From Alphaproteobacteria bacterium (GTDB lineage Bacteria > Planctomycetota > Phycisphaerae > UBA1845): DNA of 64,000 nucleotides. The stretch spans positions 155,286-219,285 of the forward strand of contig JANQQE010000005.1 in the NCBI GenBank assembly GCA_028285105.1, given 5' to 3'. The notes beneath the pieces were generated by a model. The model had not been told where the DNA came from. It saw only the letters and a list, made by a program, of their open reading frames with translations, and searched no databases. Of this stretch, positions 26,368 to 36,886 are shown one piece after another. Both the position numbers and the translations under genes were made by a program. The stretch's first letter is position 1. Each line of letters opens with the position of its first letter.

Positions 26368-29300
26368 TCAAATCTCGGCAATGACTTCTCTTGAGAGCAT
26401 CAACTGGGCGTGCAAATCTTCGTTGGATAGTCCGGTGATCCAGTCATCGCCCGAACCGACGATCCGGTCGGCGAGTGAAATCTTTTCGGTGAGCATCTTG
26501 TCGATGCGGTCTTCAATCGTTCCAATGCAAACGAATTTGTGAACCTGCACGCGGCGGGTTTGACCGATGCGGTGGGCGCGGTCGGTGGCTTGATCTTCGA
26601 CAGCAGGGTTCCACCAACGATCGAAATGAAACACATGGTTGGCGGCTGTGAGGTTCATACCGAGGCCACCAGCTTTTAGCGATAGCAGGAACACGCGCAC
26701 ATCGCTGTTGGGATCTTGAAAACGGTCAACCATCTGCTCGCGCTTTTTCGATGTGGTTCCACCATGCAGGAACATTGCCTCCGTGCGCAAACGCTTCTTG
26801 ATCAACGTCGCGAGCAGGTCGCCCATCTTACGGAACTGTGTGAACACCAGCGCCCGATCGTTTTCGGAAATCACTTCCTCAAGCATGTCGACGAGTCGTT
26901 CGCACTTACCGCTGCGGGCGTCGAGATCGGTGCCATCGTCGAGGTAGTGGACGGGGTGGTTGCAGATTTGTTTGAGGCGAGTCAGCGACGCAAGGATGAG
27001 CCCGCGCCGGCGAATACCCGTCGTCGATTCGACGGCTGACATCGTTTCTGCAACGACGCGCTCGTACAGACCAGCTTGCTCTGTCGTCAGGTTGCAGAAA
27101 ACCCGCATCTCCATTTTTTCGGGCAGGTCGCATTCGACGGCAGGGTCGGATTTTACGCGCCGCAAAATGAACGGGCGGATCATCGTCTTGAGTTGCTTGG
27201 CTCGGTTGGCATCGCCGAGTCGCTCGATCGGAACCGCGAATCGTCGCCGGAAAGCAGCAGCGTTACCGAGAATACCCGGGTTGAGCATTTCCATGATAGA
27301 CCACAATTCCGAAAGGTGATTCTCCAGGGGCGTACCCGTCAGCCCGATGCGATGGGTGCTGGGCAGCGATCGAATCGCGATGGTCTGCGCGGCGCTGGGG
27401 TTTTTGATTTTCTGGGCTTCGTCGAGTGCAATGCGATGCCACATCACCTTGCGCAGCGTCTCCAAATCGCGATGACCAAGCGCGTATGTCGTGATGATCG
27501 CGTCCGATTCCATCGCAGCATTGACAAATGCATCCCCGGTCAATCGTTCCGGACCGTGGTGGATCGAAACCTTGAGTCCGCTGGCAAAACGCTCAAACTC
27601 GCGCTTCCAGTTTCCGACGACCGACATCGGGCAGAAGATCAATGTCGGACCGTAGCCTTCGTCGGATTCTCGTTCCCGAAGCAGGAGTGCAATCAATTGG
27701 ATCGTTTTACCAAGGCCCATGTCGTCGGCGAGGCACGCACCGATGCCCGCCCGTTGCATGAACGATAACCATGCCAGTCCGCGAAGTTGGTAAGGTCGAA
27801 GCGTTCCATTGAATACTTTGGGTTGCTGCTGACTTTCGATTTCGGTATCGGGGGCGGCATTGAGCAATCTTTCGATCCATGACTCGGCATCAAGCCCAAA
27901 AATCGGCAAATCGATTTCGTCGTCGTTCGCACCGCCGGCCAACCGGATCGCCTGCCCCAGCGTCATCTGCCCGCTGGACTGCGTATCGAGAAATTGCGCC
28001 GCCTGAGTTGAGGCGTTGGTGTCGAAATAAACCCATTCGCCCTGGAAACGCACGAGCGGCGATTGCTGATTGCGAAGTTCTTCAAACTCTTCGCGGCTTA
28101 TGGATGAGTCGCCAATCGCAAGTTGCCACTGAAAATCGACAATGCTCGAGAGTCCGACGCCGCTTCGCCCGACGTTGTCTGCACTGGCGCTGCGCGATTG
28201 TTGTTCGGAGATGGGCGCCACCTGCAAGCGCAATCCAATCTGGCGTTCGAATCGTCGCGCCCATTCCGGAAGGCGCACGCCAAACCCGCGCGTTTCCAGG
28301 AGGGTAGCCGCGTCGCGAATGAATACATGCGCTTGCGTTGCGTTCAGAGACACCCCGGTTGGGTGCGGTTCCTGCAACGACGCTTCAATCGGTGCGAACA
28401 CCTCTGCCGCCCGTGTAAGGTCTTTGACGATTTCCTCTCGGCGGGTCTGGAGTGTGTTGCGCAGCAGTGAGGGGGCGTTGGTGTCGTCTGCCCAAACCTC
28501 CGCAATATCCTGAAGATTGGCTGGCGATTCCCGCGATTGCAGCCAATATCGAATTTTCCAGGGCTTGTCGTCATCGTCAGAAACCTCGTCGGATGGCGCA
28601 TCATCATCGTATGCAGGGTCGAGCAGTTCAAAGCACATGCGAACAGGTACCTGGTTTCGACCTTTGTCGAGTCTTCCGATCCAGGACTGGGCGTGGCTGA
28701 TAAACTCCGTGCGCCCTTGCGGTCCACGCTGAAGATCGCCGACGTTTCCGAGAAGCGAACTCAACCAGCGCACGTCCCACGTACCCTCGCGCTCAGCCCT
28801 TTCATGGATCTGATCAAAAAACGGATCTTGAACCAAACTGCGTCGAATCAGTCCATCCGCACAAACATGCAGGAAGCTTTCGATCAACCGAGCCGCATCG
28901 CGATCACGATCATTTGAAGTGTCCAGCGATCGGCAGATATGCGGCATGACGTCTGCGATTTCTTGCAGCCACTCCAACGATTCCTTGCTTTGAACAGCCA
29001 ATCGCCAATACGCAGTGCAGTTGTCGCCCGTCCCCTCATCGATGTGCGGCGAGAATTGACGCCGGCGAATCATTTCGACGAGATAATGCGCAAGATGCCA
29101 CCAATAGTGTACCGAAGTTCCGCACGTTTCCGGCAGCGGTCTCGGTAGCGAAGTCAAAAGGTCGATGGCGTCGGCAGGCATGAAGCGAAGCGACGGAATT
29201 TCAAATCTTTGAAGTGCTTCAGAAGTCTGCGCGTCAGCCGTCGGCACATCGGGTAATTCTTCCATTGCGATGGCTTTGGTCGATGAAACGGGCAAATCCG

Positions 29301-29538
29301 ATTCCTGTGGCAGCCATATCCGCAGCGCGTCTTCGTGGGCGATCGAGGCGAGTAGTCCGTCTGGCGAGAGATCGCCGATGACGGCGTGAAGCTCGTTGGC
29401 TTGTATCGCGAAGGGATGCGGGCGCGACCGCCCATTACTGGACGCTGCTGCAAGGTTTGCTTCGGTGGACGTATCTTCCCCCCAGATATGAAAGCCCGAT
29501 CGAGCCCAGATGCCGTGTAGCTTGGTCATGCCCTGCAT
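26368..29538 (-). CDS. SNF2/Rad54-type DEAD/H ATPase
   Basis: Superfamily-2 DNA translocase of 1056 residues. The first half (to about residue 590) is the bacterial SNF2-associated N-terminal region, with an acidic patch around DDDDKP. The motor follows: Walker A LADDMGLGKT near residue 605, the DExx-box version DEAQ, LTGTPLENHLSELWSI, then the second lobe with ALVFTQFRKMGDLL, FLHGGTTSKKRE and the ending DRAHRIGQTRRV. Such bacterial enzymes remodel protein-DNA or RNA polymerase complexes (RapA/HepA-like). ATG 29529 is an alternative start three codons in. It is downstream of the membrane kinase gene by 219 nt. Confidence 0.9.
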   Translation of the reverse strand: MQGMTKLHGIWARSGFHIWGEDTSTEANLAAASSNGRSRPHPFAIQANELHAVIGDLSPDGLLASIAHEDALRIWLPQESDLPVSSTKAIAMEELPDVPTADAQTSEALQRFEIPSLRFMPADAIDLLTSLPRPLPETCGTSVHYWWHLAHYLVEMIRRRQFSPHIDEGTGDNCTAYWRLAVQSKESLEWLQEIADVMPHICRSLDTSNDRDRDAARLIESFLHVCADGLIRRSLVQDPFFDQIHERAEREGTWDVRWLSSLLGNVGDLQRGPQGRTEFISHAQSWIGRLDKGRNQVPVRMCFELLDPAYDDDAPSDEVSDDDDKPWKIRYWLQSRESPANLQDIAEVWADDTNAPSLLRNTLQTRREEIVKDLTRAAEVFAPIEASLQEPHPTGVSLNATQAHVFIRDAATLLETRGFGVRLPEWARRFERQIGLRLQVAPISEQQSRSASADNVGRSGVGLSSIVDFQWQLAIGDSSISREEFEELRNQQSPLVRFQGEWVYFDTNASTQAAQFLDTQSSGQMTLGQAIRLAGGANDDEIDLPIFGLDAESWIERLLNAAPDTEIESQQQPKVFNGTLRPYQLRGLAWLSFMQRAGIGACLADDMGLGKTIQLIALLLRERESDEGYGPTLIFCPMSVVGNWKREFERFASGLKVSIHHGPERLTGDAFVNAAMESDAIITTYALGHRDLETLRKVMWHRIALDEAQKIKNPSAAQTIAIRSLPSTHRIGLTGTPLENHLSELWSIMEMLNPGILGNAAAFRRRFAVPIERLGDANRAKQLKTMIRPFILRRVKSDPAVECDLPEKMEMRVFCNLTTEQAGLYERVVAETMSAVESTTGIRRRGLILASLTRLKQICNHPVHYLDDGTDLDARSGKCERLVDMLEEVISENDRALVFTQFRKMGDLLATLIKKRLRTEAMFLHGGTTSKKREQMVDRFQDPNSDVRVFLLSLKAGGLGMNLTAANHVFHFDRWWNPAVEDQATDRAHRIGQTRRVQVHKFVCIGTIEDRIDKMLTEKISLADRIVGSGDDWITGLSNEDLHAQLMLSREVIAEI

Positions 29539-29757
29539 TCTCGATTCGATCGTGGTGCTGCGATTCCCCCTCGTTCACCCATGTGCGGACCACCCTCCGC
29601 GCTGAGTGCCACCCGAATCGAGCGATTATGACAGATGCCCGATGCTCTGGCAACGGTGTGAATTCGCGGTCAAATGCGATTCGCAGTGCAGTTGGCTGAT
29701 GAATCTTACTTAGGTGGCGCTTCGATTGTTGCAGTCGATCACGCCGGAATGGGTGGG

Positions 29758-32139
29758 CTAACTGTAGGAATGGGCAGGCACCGGAGAATGTTGTTCGGCT
29801 GCATCCGGTTCCTCGTGCGTTTCAGGTTTCCACCGTCGGCCTCGAAAAATCATCAGTACGATGGTCAAAGCGATCGAGACGATAAGTACCGTTCGGTCCA
29901 GTACGAGCGTGTGTGGGTTATTGCTGGAAATCAAACGGGAGATGCCCAAACCGATTCCCATGAACGCGACGGTCAAGAAGATCGGGCGAAGCGTGTCCCC
30001 ATAGAATCCAGTCATGCGATGTCGGCGAACTTTGCGAAAAGCAAACATCATCAGTCCAAGACACGCGGAACCAATCACGATGGTTGGGACGAGTTCTCCC
30101 GAATCCAGTGCGCGGCGCGGATACTCGTGATAGATCACGCCACCGCGGTTGTTTTGAATGTGAATCCTGGATTCCTGCCCGACAATCACATACACCGTCG
30201 TGGCCACAAGTCCGACGAGGCACGCGAATCCGAGCAAAGCGGCAAGCACTCGCGTCATCGCCCAGCGCTGCGGTGGCTGAGGGGCTGCGAATGTTGATGC
30301 CGGTTCCAGAAAATGGCTGTCGCCCGCAGCATCGGCGGATTTCCTGGCATCGTCTGAAAGCGCGATCGTTTCCTGACTTGCGCGATCTTGAATTCGATTT
30401 TGAGGTTCCCACTCCACGCTGTCTTTCGGATTTGGAGCCTCCCGCTTCCAACTCTGGAACGGTCCGGTGGGCCCTCCGGTGTTTCCTGATATCCAGTCTT
30501 GAAGCGGGAACAGCCAAGCCAATGCTTCAAACACGAGCGATGCCGAGGCGGCGATCCCTGCAGAGAAGAACATGAAGTCGTCCCGGCCTTCAGTGAATAT
30601 CGCCGTGACGATCAGCGCAAACAATCCCGCCGTGAACGCATATCCGATAGAGAGTTTACCGCGCGCTCCCGATTCGATTCGCTTCCGCCATTTGCCAAAC
30701 AATGCAAGGCACACCTGCGCGCCGAAGACCGCTATGACGTACTCATCCCTTGCGCAGTCAGTTAATGGTGCAGAACCGATACCGGCCAACGCGCACACCG
30801 GGATCGTTAGAAAGATTCGCTCAATCCATGGCGGTTGGAGCCGATTTCGCGAAGCATAAGCGAATGCCCGAACGCCGATCGCCAATCCGCCAGCCACCCC
30901 AGCGATCATCAGAATTGCAGCGATGTACCCGCCTTCCCGCATGTCGTTGACCATCGCAACACCAAATCCAAAGCAGACGGCCATCAACAGCGCGAGGATG
31001 GCCCTCTGTACGAATTCGCGCTTCGTCGTCGGAGGGTCGGACATATACATTTGTCGCTGTTTGGGCGGCGTTTCATCCGCAGGCGGTCGGTGCTTGTTGC
31101 CGTGTTTGGAGTCCAGCTTACGCAGACGCTTATCGACCTTGCTGCTGGTGCGATGGAGTTTCTTCGCCATCTCGGGCGGAAGGCTGCCCGCGTCGAGATT
31201 GAATTGGCCGGCTTGTGGACGACGCACCGGTTGCTGAACGTGTCTCGGTGCCGGGTTGGGCGATGGTACCGGTGAATCTTCGCCCACCGGAAGACTTCGC
31301 GCTGCACCGCTGAGGCTGACAGGATTAAAGCCCGCGAGCGACGTGCGCACATCGTCCACTTCCATCAAATCGTCGATCATTTCATAGACGCTTTGATAGC
31401 GATCTTTCGGGTCTTTCTGCAGCGCCTTGTGGATGATTTTTCCAAAGGGTTGCGGCAGGTTTTCGACTTCGGGTTGCTCGGTCAGGTGCTTCATGAGCAC
31501 TTCGCCCATGCTGCTGCCTTCAAACGGAACCTTGCCCAGCAGCATTTCGTAAAGCATCACGCCCAGTGCGTAAATATCGATGCCGCGTGTGTAGCTGCCC
31601 GATCCAACTTCGGGGGCCATGTAGTGTACGGTTCCCACGCTGGCGGTCTGGGCGCTGTGTCTTGAAACAGAAATGAATTTACTGAGGCCATAGTCGCCGA
31701 TCTTGACGTAGCCCTCATCGTAAAAAATGTTCCCCGGTTTCAAATCGCGATGCACAATCCCGCGATCGTGAAGGTAACCAAGACCCTTGGCGATTTCGCG
31801 GACGAAATAAGCCGCTTTCTGTGGGCCGACCCCGTCGGGTTCGGCAATCAAAATGTCTCGAAGCGATGGGCCCGAAACGTATTCCATGATGACGAAATAG
31901 TCGCCATCGTGATTTTTCTTGACGTCGAAAATTGAAACAAGATGCGGACTCTTGAGGTTGATGCAGTGGGCGACACCGCGAAGTTCCACCTGCGGATTTT
32001 CGCGAAGGTATTTTAAGGCGACTTCACGTCCGCCGTCGCTGACCGCGTAATAAACCTCGCCGAATCCGCCCCGCCCGACAGCGCGCTGAATCGCGAAACC
32101 TTCCAGCGGTCGATCTCCATGTTTGAAGGTATATGCCAC
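29758..32139 (-). CDS. Membrane Ser/Thr protein kinase with multi-span C-terminus
   Basis: 793 residues, GTG start. Residues 12-265 are a full kinase domain: GRGGFGEVY, ATP lysine K43 (VALKYL), HRDLKPGN at 130-137, a DYG at 149-151 in place of DFG, and the APE motif in MAPEV. Residues 270-375 are a Pro/Lys-rich linker. From about 380 to 790 there are roughly ten hydrophobic segments, interrupted by a soluble stretch near 575-640, so the kinase sits on a polytopic membrane domain rather than the usual single helix. It follows an FHA-domain protein gene by 82 nt; FHA domains bind phosphothreonine, so the two may work as kinase and reader. Confidence 0.88.
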   Translation of the reverse strand: MAYTFKHGDRPLEGFAIQRAVGRGGFGEVYYAVSDGGREVALKYLRENPQVELRGVAHCINLKSPHLVSIFDVKKNHDGDYFVIMEYVSGPSLRDILIAEPDGVGPQKAAYFVREIAKGLGYLHDRGIVHRDLKPGNIFYDEGYVKIGDYGLSKFISVSRHSAQTASVGTVHYMAPEVGSGSYTRGIDIYALGVMLYEMLLGKVPFEGSSMGEVLMKHLTEQPEVENLPQPFGKIIHKALQKDPKDRYQSVYEMIDDLMEVDDVRTSLAGFNPVSLSGAARSLPVGEDSPVPSPNPAPRHVQQPVRRPQAGQFNLDAGSLPPEMAKKLHRTSSKVDKRLRKLDSKHGNKHRPPADETPPKQRQMYMSDPPTTKREFVQRAILALLMAVCFGFGVAMVNDMREGGYIAAILMIAGVAGGLAIGVRAFAYASRNRLQPPWIERIFLTIPVCALAGIGSAPLTDCARDEYVIAVFGAQVCLALFGKWRKRIESGARGKLSIGYAFTAGLFALIVTAIFTEGRDDFMFFSAGIAASASLVFEALAWLFPLQDWISGNTGGPTGPFQSWKREAPNPKDSVEWEPQNRIQDRASQETIALSDDARKSADAAGDSHFLEPASTFAAPQPPQRWAMTRVLAALLGFACLVGLVATTVYVIVGQESRIHIQNNRGGVIYHEYPRRALDSGELVPTIVIGSACLGLMMFAFRKVRRHRMTGFYGDTLRPIFLTVAFMGIGLGISRLISSNNPHTLVLDRTVLIVSIALTIVLMIFRGRRWKPETHEEPDAAEQHSPVPAHSYS

Positions 32140-32221
32140 GTGCTTTGTCCCGCCTATCTGGTTAACTCGTTCCAGCCCGATCCATCAAGTTTACAATGCT
32201 GCCGATTCCAGTTCGCTTCCG

Positions 32222-33802
32222 TCAAATCGTTCGCGTCGTCCACGGTTGAACGACGAAACTGATTCCGGCGGTCTCTTGCGGCACGCCCAATTCGATGGGC
32301 GTCGCCGGTTCGTTCCGACTGATGCCGCGTACCCAAAGTGTTCCACCGCGTTCGAAAAGAATCAATCTCGCCCCTGGACTCTGACAGATCGCGTGATTCG
32401 AGCGCCCCGGTCCCATCATGACCGTGTCTTTCATAAGAATCACGTTCCGCACATCGTTGGGCATTTTCGTGGTATCGCTGATGTCGAGCAGGGCGCTACC
32501 GCTACGACGATTGGGCAATCGAAAAGTGAACTTCGCCCGACGTGCGAGTACAACTTTGTCGCCGTCGCGCAGCAACTGCTGACGACCATGCCTGCCGCCA
32601 ATTTCGACTTCGTGCGAACTCATCAAGAAGTAGTCGTCTTCGACGCGGGCGAGTTCGGCATGACGCTCGCCCAAATCGGCGAAGATGGCAATGTGCGCAG
32701 GGTCGTTCGACACTGCCCGCCCGATGGTTGCATGCGAATTTCGCAAAATCAGATAACTGCCACCGCCATCGACAAGAAGATGCAAACGATCGATCATCGT
32801 CGAATTCGCGACCGGACTGACGTCCATCGTCTGAGTCATGTCCATTCGGCGAGCGTCATCCGTTTTCCGTGCGGGTGACACGACAATTTCCGGTGACTTC
32901 AGCAAAAAATCACCAAGCGGTCCGCTGCCCAACTGAAGCAGGTTGTCATCAACTCTTGCGAGTAGATCGATCGCGCGTTTGACCCACTTGGCCTGTGGCG
33001 CGAGCGTGACGAGACGCTTTGCGAGACGGCGGGCTTCGTCGAAGTCGCCCGCTCCGATCGCCTTGGATGCGTGTTGCGCGAGCTTCAGGCATTCATTTAG
33101 ATCACGTTTCGCGGTAGCTGCTGACATCAACGGTTCAAGCAATTCGAGATCGTGCTGCATCTGCGACAAGCGTCCATCGATAAATGCACTGCGGGCATTC
33201 TTGATGACCGACGCTACGATGTCGCGTTCAAGTTGGATCGCCGATTCGTCGTGAGCGTTGATTTTGCGCGAGCGGGCCAATCGATCGATTGCCGATCCGA
33301 TTTGTCCGTCTGCGAAACGCTTCCTGGCTTGTACGAGAAGTTCGGCTCCACGTTTTTCGCGGGATTCGAGTTCGCGTTTCAAGTGATCGAATTCTTCCTC
33401 GCCCTCAGGCGCGTCTTCAAGAATGCGACGACCGGCTGCCAACGATCCGGCATGGATGCGGTGCTTGGCCAACTCCACTTGATGGCGTCGTTCGGTTTTT
33501 TGACGCGCCACCTCATCGGCGACAGCCGCCACCTGCTTGCGCAATTCGTCGATTTTTTTGGGTGATCCATCGCACCGGTCGGCTTTTCCCAATGCGAGAA
33601 ATGCTTCGGTGAATCGGTCGGCACGGTAATGTTCGCGGGCCCGTTCGATGTAGGCGTCAGCCAACTTCGCGCGCAACTTTGCACCTTTGGCGTGGGCAGC
33701 GATTTCGGGTTCACTGGTAATGCGCAGGGCATCATCGAATCGCCCGGAAGCGATGGCTTGGTCGGCAGCTTTGAGCCTGGCATGAATTAAGCCGCGAAAC
33801 AT
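32222..33802 (-). CDS. FHA-domain protein with helical N-terminal repeats
   Basis: 526 residues from ATG 33802 (the frame is open to 33868). Residues 1-300 are helical, rich in Ala, Arg and Glu, with several repeats of the AxxAIxxGRFDDAxRL type that look TPR-like. A flexible stretch with DARRMDMTQTMDVSP follows. A forkhead-associated domain is at about 350-450: ATIGRAVSNDPAHI, ERHAELARVEDDYFL and LRDGDKVVLARRAKFTF hold the Gly-Arg and Arg-His-Ala hallmarks, although the usual Ser before Arg-His is Glu. The last 80 residues are beta-rich. It is likely the phospho-reader partner of the downstream membrane kinase. Confidence 0.75.
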   Translation of the reverse strand: MFRGLIHARLKAADQAIASGRFDDALRITSEPEIAAHAKGAKLRAKLADAYIERAREHYRADRFTEAFLALGKADRCDGSPKKIDELRKQVAAVADEVARQKTERRHQVELAKHRIHAGSLAAGRRILEDAPEGEEEFDHLKRELESREKRGAELLVQARKRFADGQIGSAIDRLARSRKINAHDESAIQLERDIVASVIKNARSAFIDGRLSQMQHDLELLEPLMSAATAKRDLNECLKLAQHASKAIGAGDFDEARRLAKRLVTLAPQAKWVKRAIDLLARVDDNLLQLGSGPLGDFLLKSPEIVVSPARKTDDARRMDMTQTMDVSPVANSTMIDRLHLLVDGGGSYLILRNSHATIGRAVSNDPAHIAIFADLGERHAELARVEDDYFLMSSHEVEIGGRHGRQQLLRDGDKVVLARRAKFTFRLPNRRSGSALLDISDTTKMPNDVRNVILMKDTVMMGPGRSNHAICQSPGARLILFERGGTLWVRGISRNEPATPIELGVPQETAGISFVVQPWTTRTI

Positions 33803-33976
33803 GAAAGTGATCCCGATTCCTAGAATTCCTGATTGCCTACACTTTGGGATTCGTTTGATAGGCCGCAATTATTCGTCACCGCTATCGGCGAAATTCTGAG
33901 CGACAACCAAGACTCGCTTTTGAGGCGGTATGTTGTCTGTAAGCTTATGAATTGTATAGGTTTATGTTGATGCTTG

Positions 33977-36886
33977 CTAGGCGGCTGCCATCGCGCTGAC
34001 GACATCGCTGCGGGCTGCACGCAATGCAGGCCGGATTCCTGCGAAAATGCAGACGAACCAGGTCAGACCCACTGCAAACATCACCCGTGGGACCGGTATC
34101 ACCCAGGGAATCTCAACGCCGATCAGCGACGTGATCAGAATGTTGCCCGCATAGGCTGCATGCAATCCCAAACCAACCCCGATCATCGAACCCAACAGTC
34201 CGAGCACTAGCGCTTCGACCAGTACAAGTCGGGCGATCAACGATTGTGTCGCACCCACCGATCGAAGGACCGCAATTTGGCGCGAGCGGCTGGTGACGTT
34301 GACCATCATCAGATTCGCAACGCCCAGGGTCGCCACCAGCAGCGAGATCATCGGTACGGCTGATATGCCCATTGTTGCAATGCGAATGTCGCGGTCGATT
34401 TCCTGTTTGATGCGCCGGAGCGTTCCCGTTTGAGCGTAAGGCCGCTTGATCAAGCCCTTGACCTGTTCGAGTACGATGCGTTCCCGGTAGATTTCCCACC
34501 GCGCTTCGTGCGTCAATTCGACCCATTGGTCCTTGAGGAAGTAGACGGCTGCGAGGTGCTGGCGAAACAGGCGGCGAAGCATCGGACCCCAAAACATGCG
34601 CTCTTCGTCGCCCGTTTCGTCGATTTCGTTTGCGAGGATTTCGCGATCGGTTTCCGCCAACGGCAAGAGCGGCAGCCATGCGTCGATGCGTTCCCACCAC
34701 CATGTTCGCGATTCCGGTGGGGCGGACGCTTCGGCGAATGCCTGTGGCGGTGTTGAAGGGTCCAACTCGATATTCATCATAAACATCGTCAGCGTATCGA
34801 TGCCGAAATGCTTGCGAAGATCGTCGAGTGTGCCCAGCACCGAACTGCTGGAAGCGAGCATCATGTAGCTGTCGGCTTGGAAGTACTGCACGGCAATGTC
34901 CATTGCCGGGGATCGAACCACGCCGGCCACTTCCAACTCGACGGTGTTGTTGGCGATCGTGATCGGTACTTTGTCGCCAACGTTGTAACCGAAGGAATGC
35001 GATGCTTCGGGTGGCAATAGAATATAGCCACCACGCATGAGTTTTTCGCGGGCGTCTTCGGCGTTGCCTTGGAGGAATTCGAGTTTGGCCATCGATAGAA
35101 ACGTTTCCGGATCGCCAGCCGCAAAGACGCTCTCGGTCTTAAGCAGACTCAACAGCGACGTGCGGCGAGACTGTACGCGACAGGGTACGTCGTTGAGCGG
35201 CGTGGTTTCAACGACGCCGTTGATTTTGTCGACTTCGTCAAGCAATTCCGCGTCGAACGGATTGGTTGTCCAGACGAATGTTCCTGCAAGCTTCGTGGGA
35301 AAATTCCACGCATGCACGATGCTCTCGCCTCGGACGAACACATAGACGATCAGAGACAACCCGACCATCAGCGTCCAGCAAACGCCGGCTGCCCGCCATG
35401 GGGCACGCTCGATCTGATCGTTGGCCAGGCGCCGATCGACACCGAGAACGGGGGCGGCGACGAGAAGGGCTAGCTTGCCGGTCAACAAAACCAATGCGGG
35501 TGCAAGCAGCATGTATCCGCCATAGAGCGTTGCCGTTCCGACGAACAAGGTAACCGGTCGAAGCCAATGGGCAGGTTCGATGACCTCCAGTAACAGGTGA
35601 TGCAGTCCGATGAGCAACCCACCGAATAAAGCGGCAAAGACGATCGTTCGAGTTCGCTGCGGTTTGGCTTGCGAGTTGACGGCTTCGAGCGGTGAAACCA
35701 TTGCGCCTTGCGAAAGTAGCGCGGTGGCACCAAGGATCGTCGTCAACAATCCGCCAATGACGGCAACGCCAATACCCCACGCGCCGAAACGGACTGAATG
35801 AACGATGTCTTCAACGTGTGGAACCCACGCGACCGTCACCTTTGTCATCAACATGCCGCAAGGTACACCGAGCATCACGCCAATGACACCCAGTGGCACT
35901 ACCTCAGCATAAACCAAGCCGGCTAGCTGGCGCCGCGTCATCCCGATGCAGCGAATCGCACCGAGGATGCGTATCCGTTGCATCATGCCCATGCTCATCG
36001 TGGTAATGATGATGAAAAACGAAGTCAGCAGCGTGACAAATGTGAAGAGCAGCAAGACGAGATGGGACACGCTTCGGGCTTCCTGAAGCTGATTGATCTT
36101 CGCGCCGGATGTCGTCACCAGGTAGCCTTGTCGTTGCTCTTGAAGCAATTGACGGATTTCGTCAGCTTTTTCGGCGATGTATTCGGGCGTGTCTTCCGTG
36201 ACGATACAATCGACAACGGACACACGATTTTTTTCGCGGCGCATTTCCTGGACGTCGCGCAGATGCATGTATACGGATGGTTTTTGAAAAAATGCCACCC
36301 GTCTTCCCGATGCAATTCCGCAGACTTTTAGCGGACGGACTGGGGCATTGATCAAACCTTCAACGTAAACAGTGTCGCCGACAGAGACTTTCAGTTCCGA
36401 GGCGAGTCGGGCCTCGAGGACGATGACATCGCGGTCGCCCGGGGAAATCCCATCACCGACCATGTCTTTTTGTTTGCGAAACGCCGATTCCTGCGCGGGG
36501 TCGATACCAATGACATCGATTTCGTCTTGGCGCGCATGGGTCATGTCGATGTCTTCACCCGGTTCGGGCGCATCGACAGGGGTGATGAGTTGCATGCGCG
36601 TTTTGTATCGGGCGGTGACGCGGATGACACCGTCGATCTTGGCGACTTTGCCGGCAATGTTTTCGTCGATGCTGCCCCAGTGACCGCTGGGCGATTGAAT
36701 GCTGATGTGGCTGTGGCCAAGCCAGTTGTCTACGATCTGTTCGGAGATCGTGGCTTCGACGGAGGCGTAGAGGCTGGAGACGGCGACGACGGTCCCGACG
36801 CCCAACATGACGGCTAGGACAATTGCAACCGTGCGTCCGGGTTTAGCGCGCCAGTTCCGTGTAGCGAGTTGCAACCAATGTCGCAT
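33977..36886 (-). CDS. FtsX-like ABC transporter permease
   Basis: Permease of 969 residues. It starts with the typical MacB/LolC entry (RNWRAKPGRTVAIVLAVMLG, the first membrane helix). A periplasmic domain follows (about 45-260), then three helices (about 270-400) and two or more in the middle (about 420-500). A second large soluble domain (about 510-830) follows, and the last three helices (about 845-960) carry ATLGVANLMMVNVTSRSRQIAVLRSVGAT. So two FtsX cores sit in one chain, as in large macrolide or lipoprotein exporters. It overlaps the ATPase gene by 44 bases on the same strand. Confidence 0.88.
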   Translation of the reverse strand: MRHWLQLATRNWRAKPGRTVAIVLAVMLGVGTVVAVSSLYASVEATISEQIVDNWLGHSHISIQSPSGHWGSIDENIAGKVAKIDGVIRVTARYKTRMQLITPVDAPEPGEDIDMTHARQDEIDVIGIDPAQESAFRKQKDMVGDGISPGDRDVIVLEARLASELKVSVGDTVYVEGLINAPVRPLKVCGIASGRRVAFFQKPSVYMHLRDVQEMRREKNRVSVVDCIVTEDTPEYIAEKADEIRQLLQEQRQGYLVTTSGAKINQLQEARSVSHLVLLLFTFVTLLTSFFIIITTMSMGMMQRIRILGAIRCIGMTRRQLAGLVYAEVVPLGVIGVMLGVPCGMLMTKVTVAWVPHVEDIVHSVRFGAWGIGVAVIGGLLTTILGATALLSQGAMVSPLEAVNSQAKPQRTRTIVFAALFGGLLIGLHHLLLEVIEPAHWLRPVTLFVGTATLYGGYMLLAPALVLLTGKLALLVAAPVLGVDRRLANDQIERAPWRAAGVCWTLMVGLSLIVYVFVRGESIVHAWNFPTKLAGTFVWTTNPFDAELLDEVDKINGVVETTPLNDVPCRVQSRRTSLLSLLKTESVFAAGDPETFLSMAKLEFLQGNAEDAREKLMRGGYILLPPEASHSFGYNVGDKVPITIANNTVELEVAGVVRSPAMDIAVQYFQADSYMMLASSSSVLGTLDDLRKHFGIDTLTMFMMNIELDPSTPPQAFAEASAPPESRTWWWERIDAWLPLLPLAETDREILANEIDETGDEERMFWGPMLRRLFRQHLAAVYFLKDQWVELTHEARWEIYRERIVLEQVKGLIKRPYAQTGTLRRIKQEIDRDIRIATMGISAVPMISLLVATLGVANLMMVNVTSRSRQIAVLRSVGATQSLIARLVLVEALVLGLLGSMIGVGLGLHAAYAGNILITSLIGVEIPWVIPVPRVMFAVGLTWFVCIFAGIRPALRAARSDVVSAMAAA

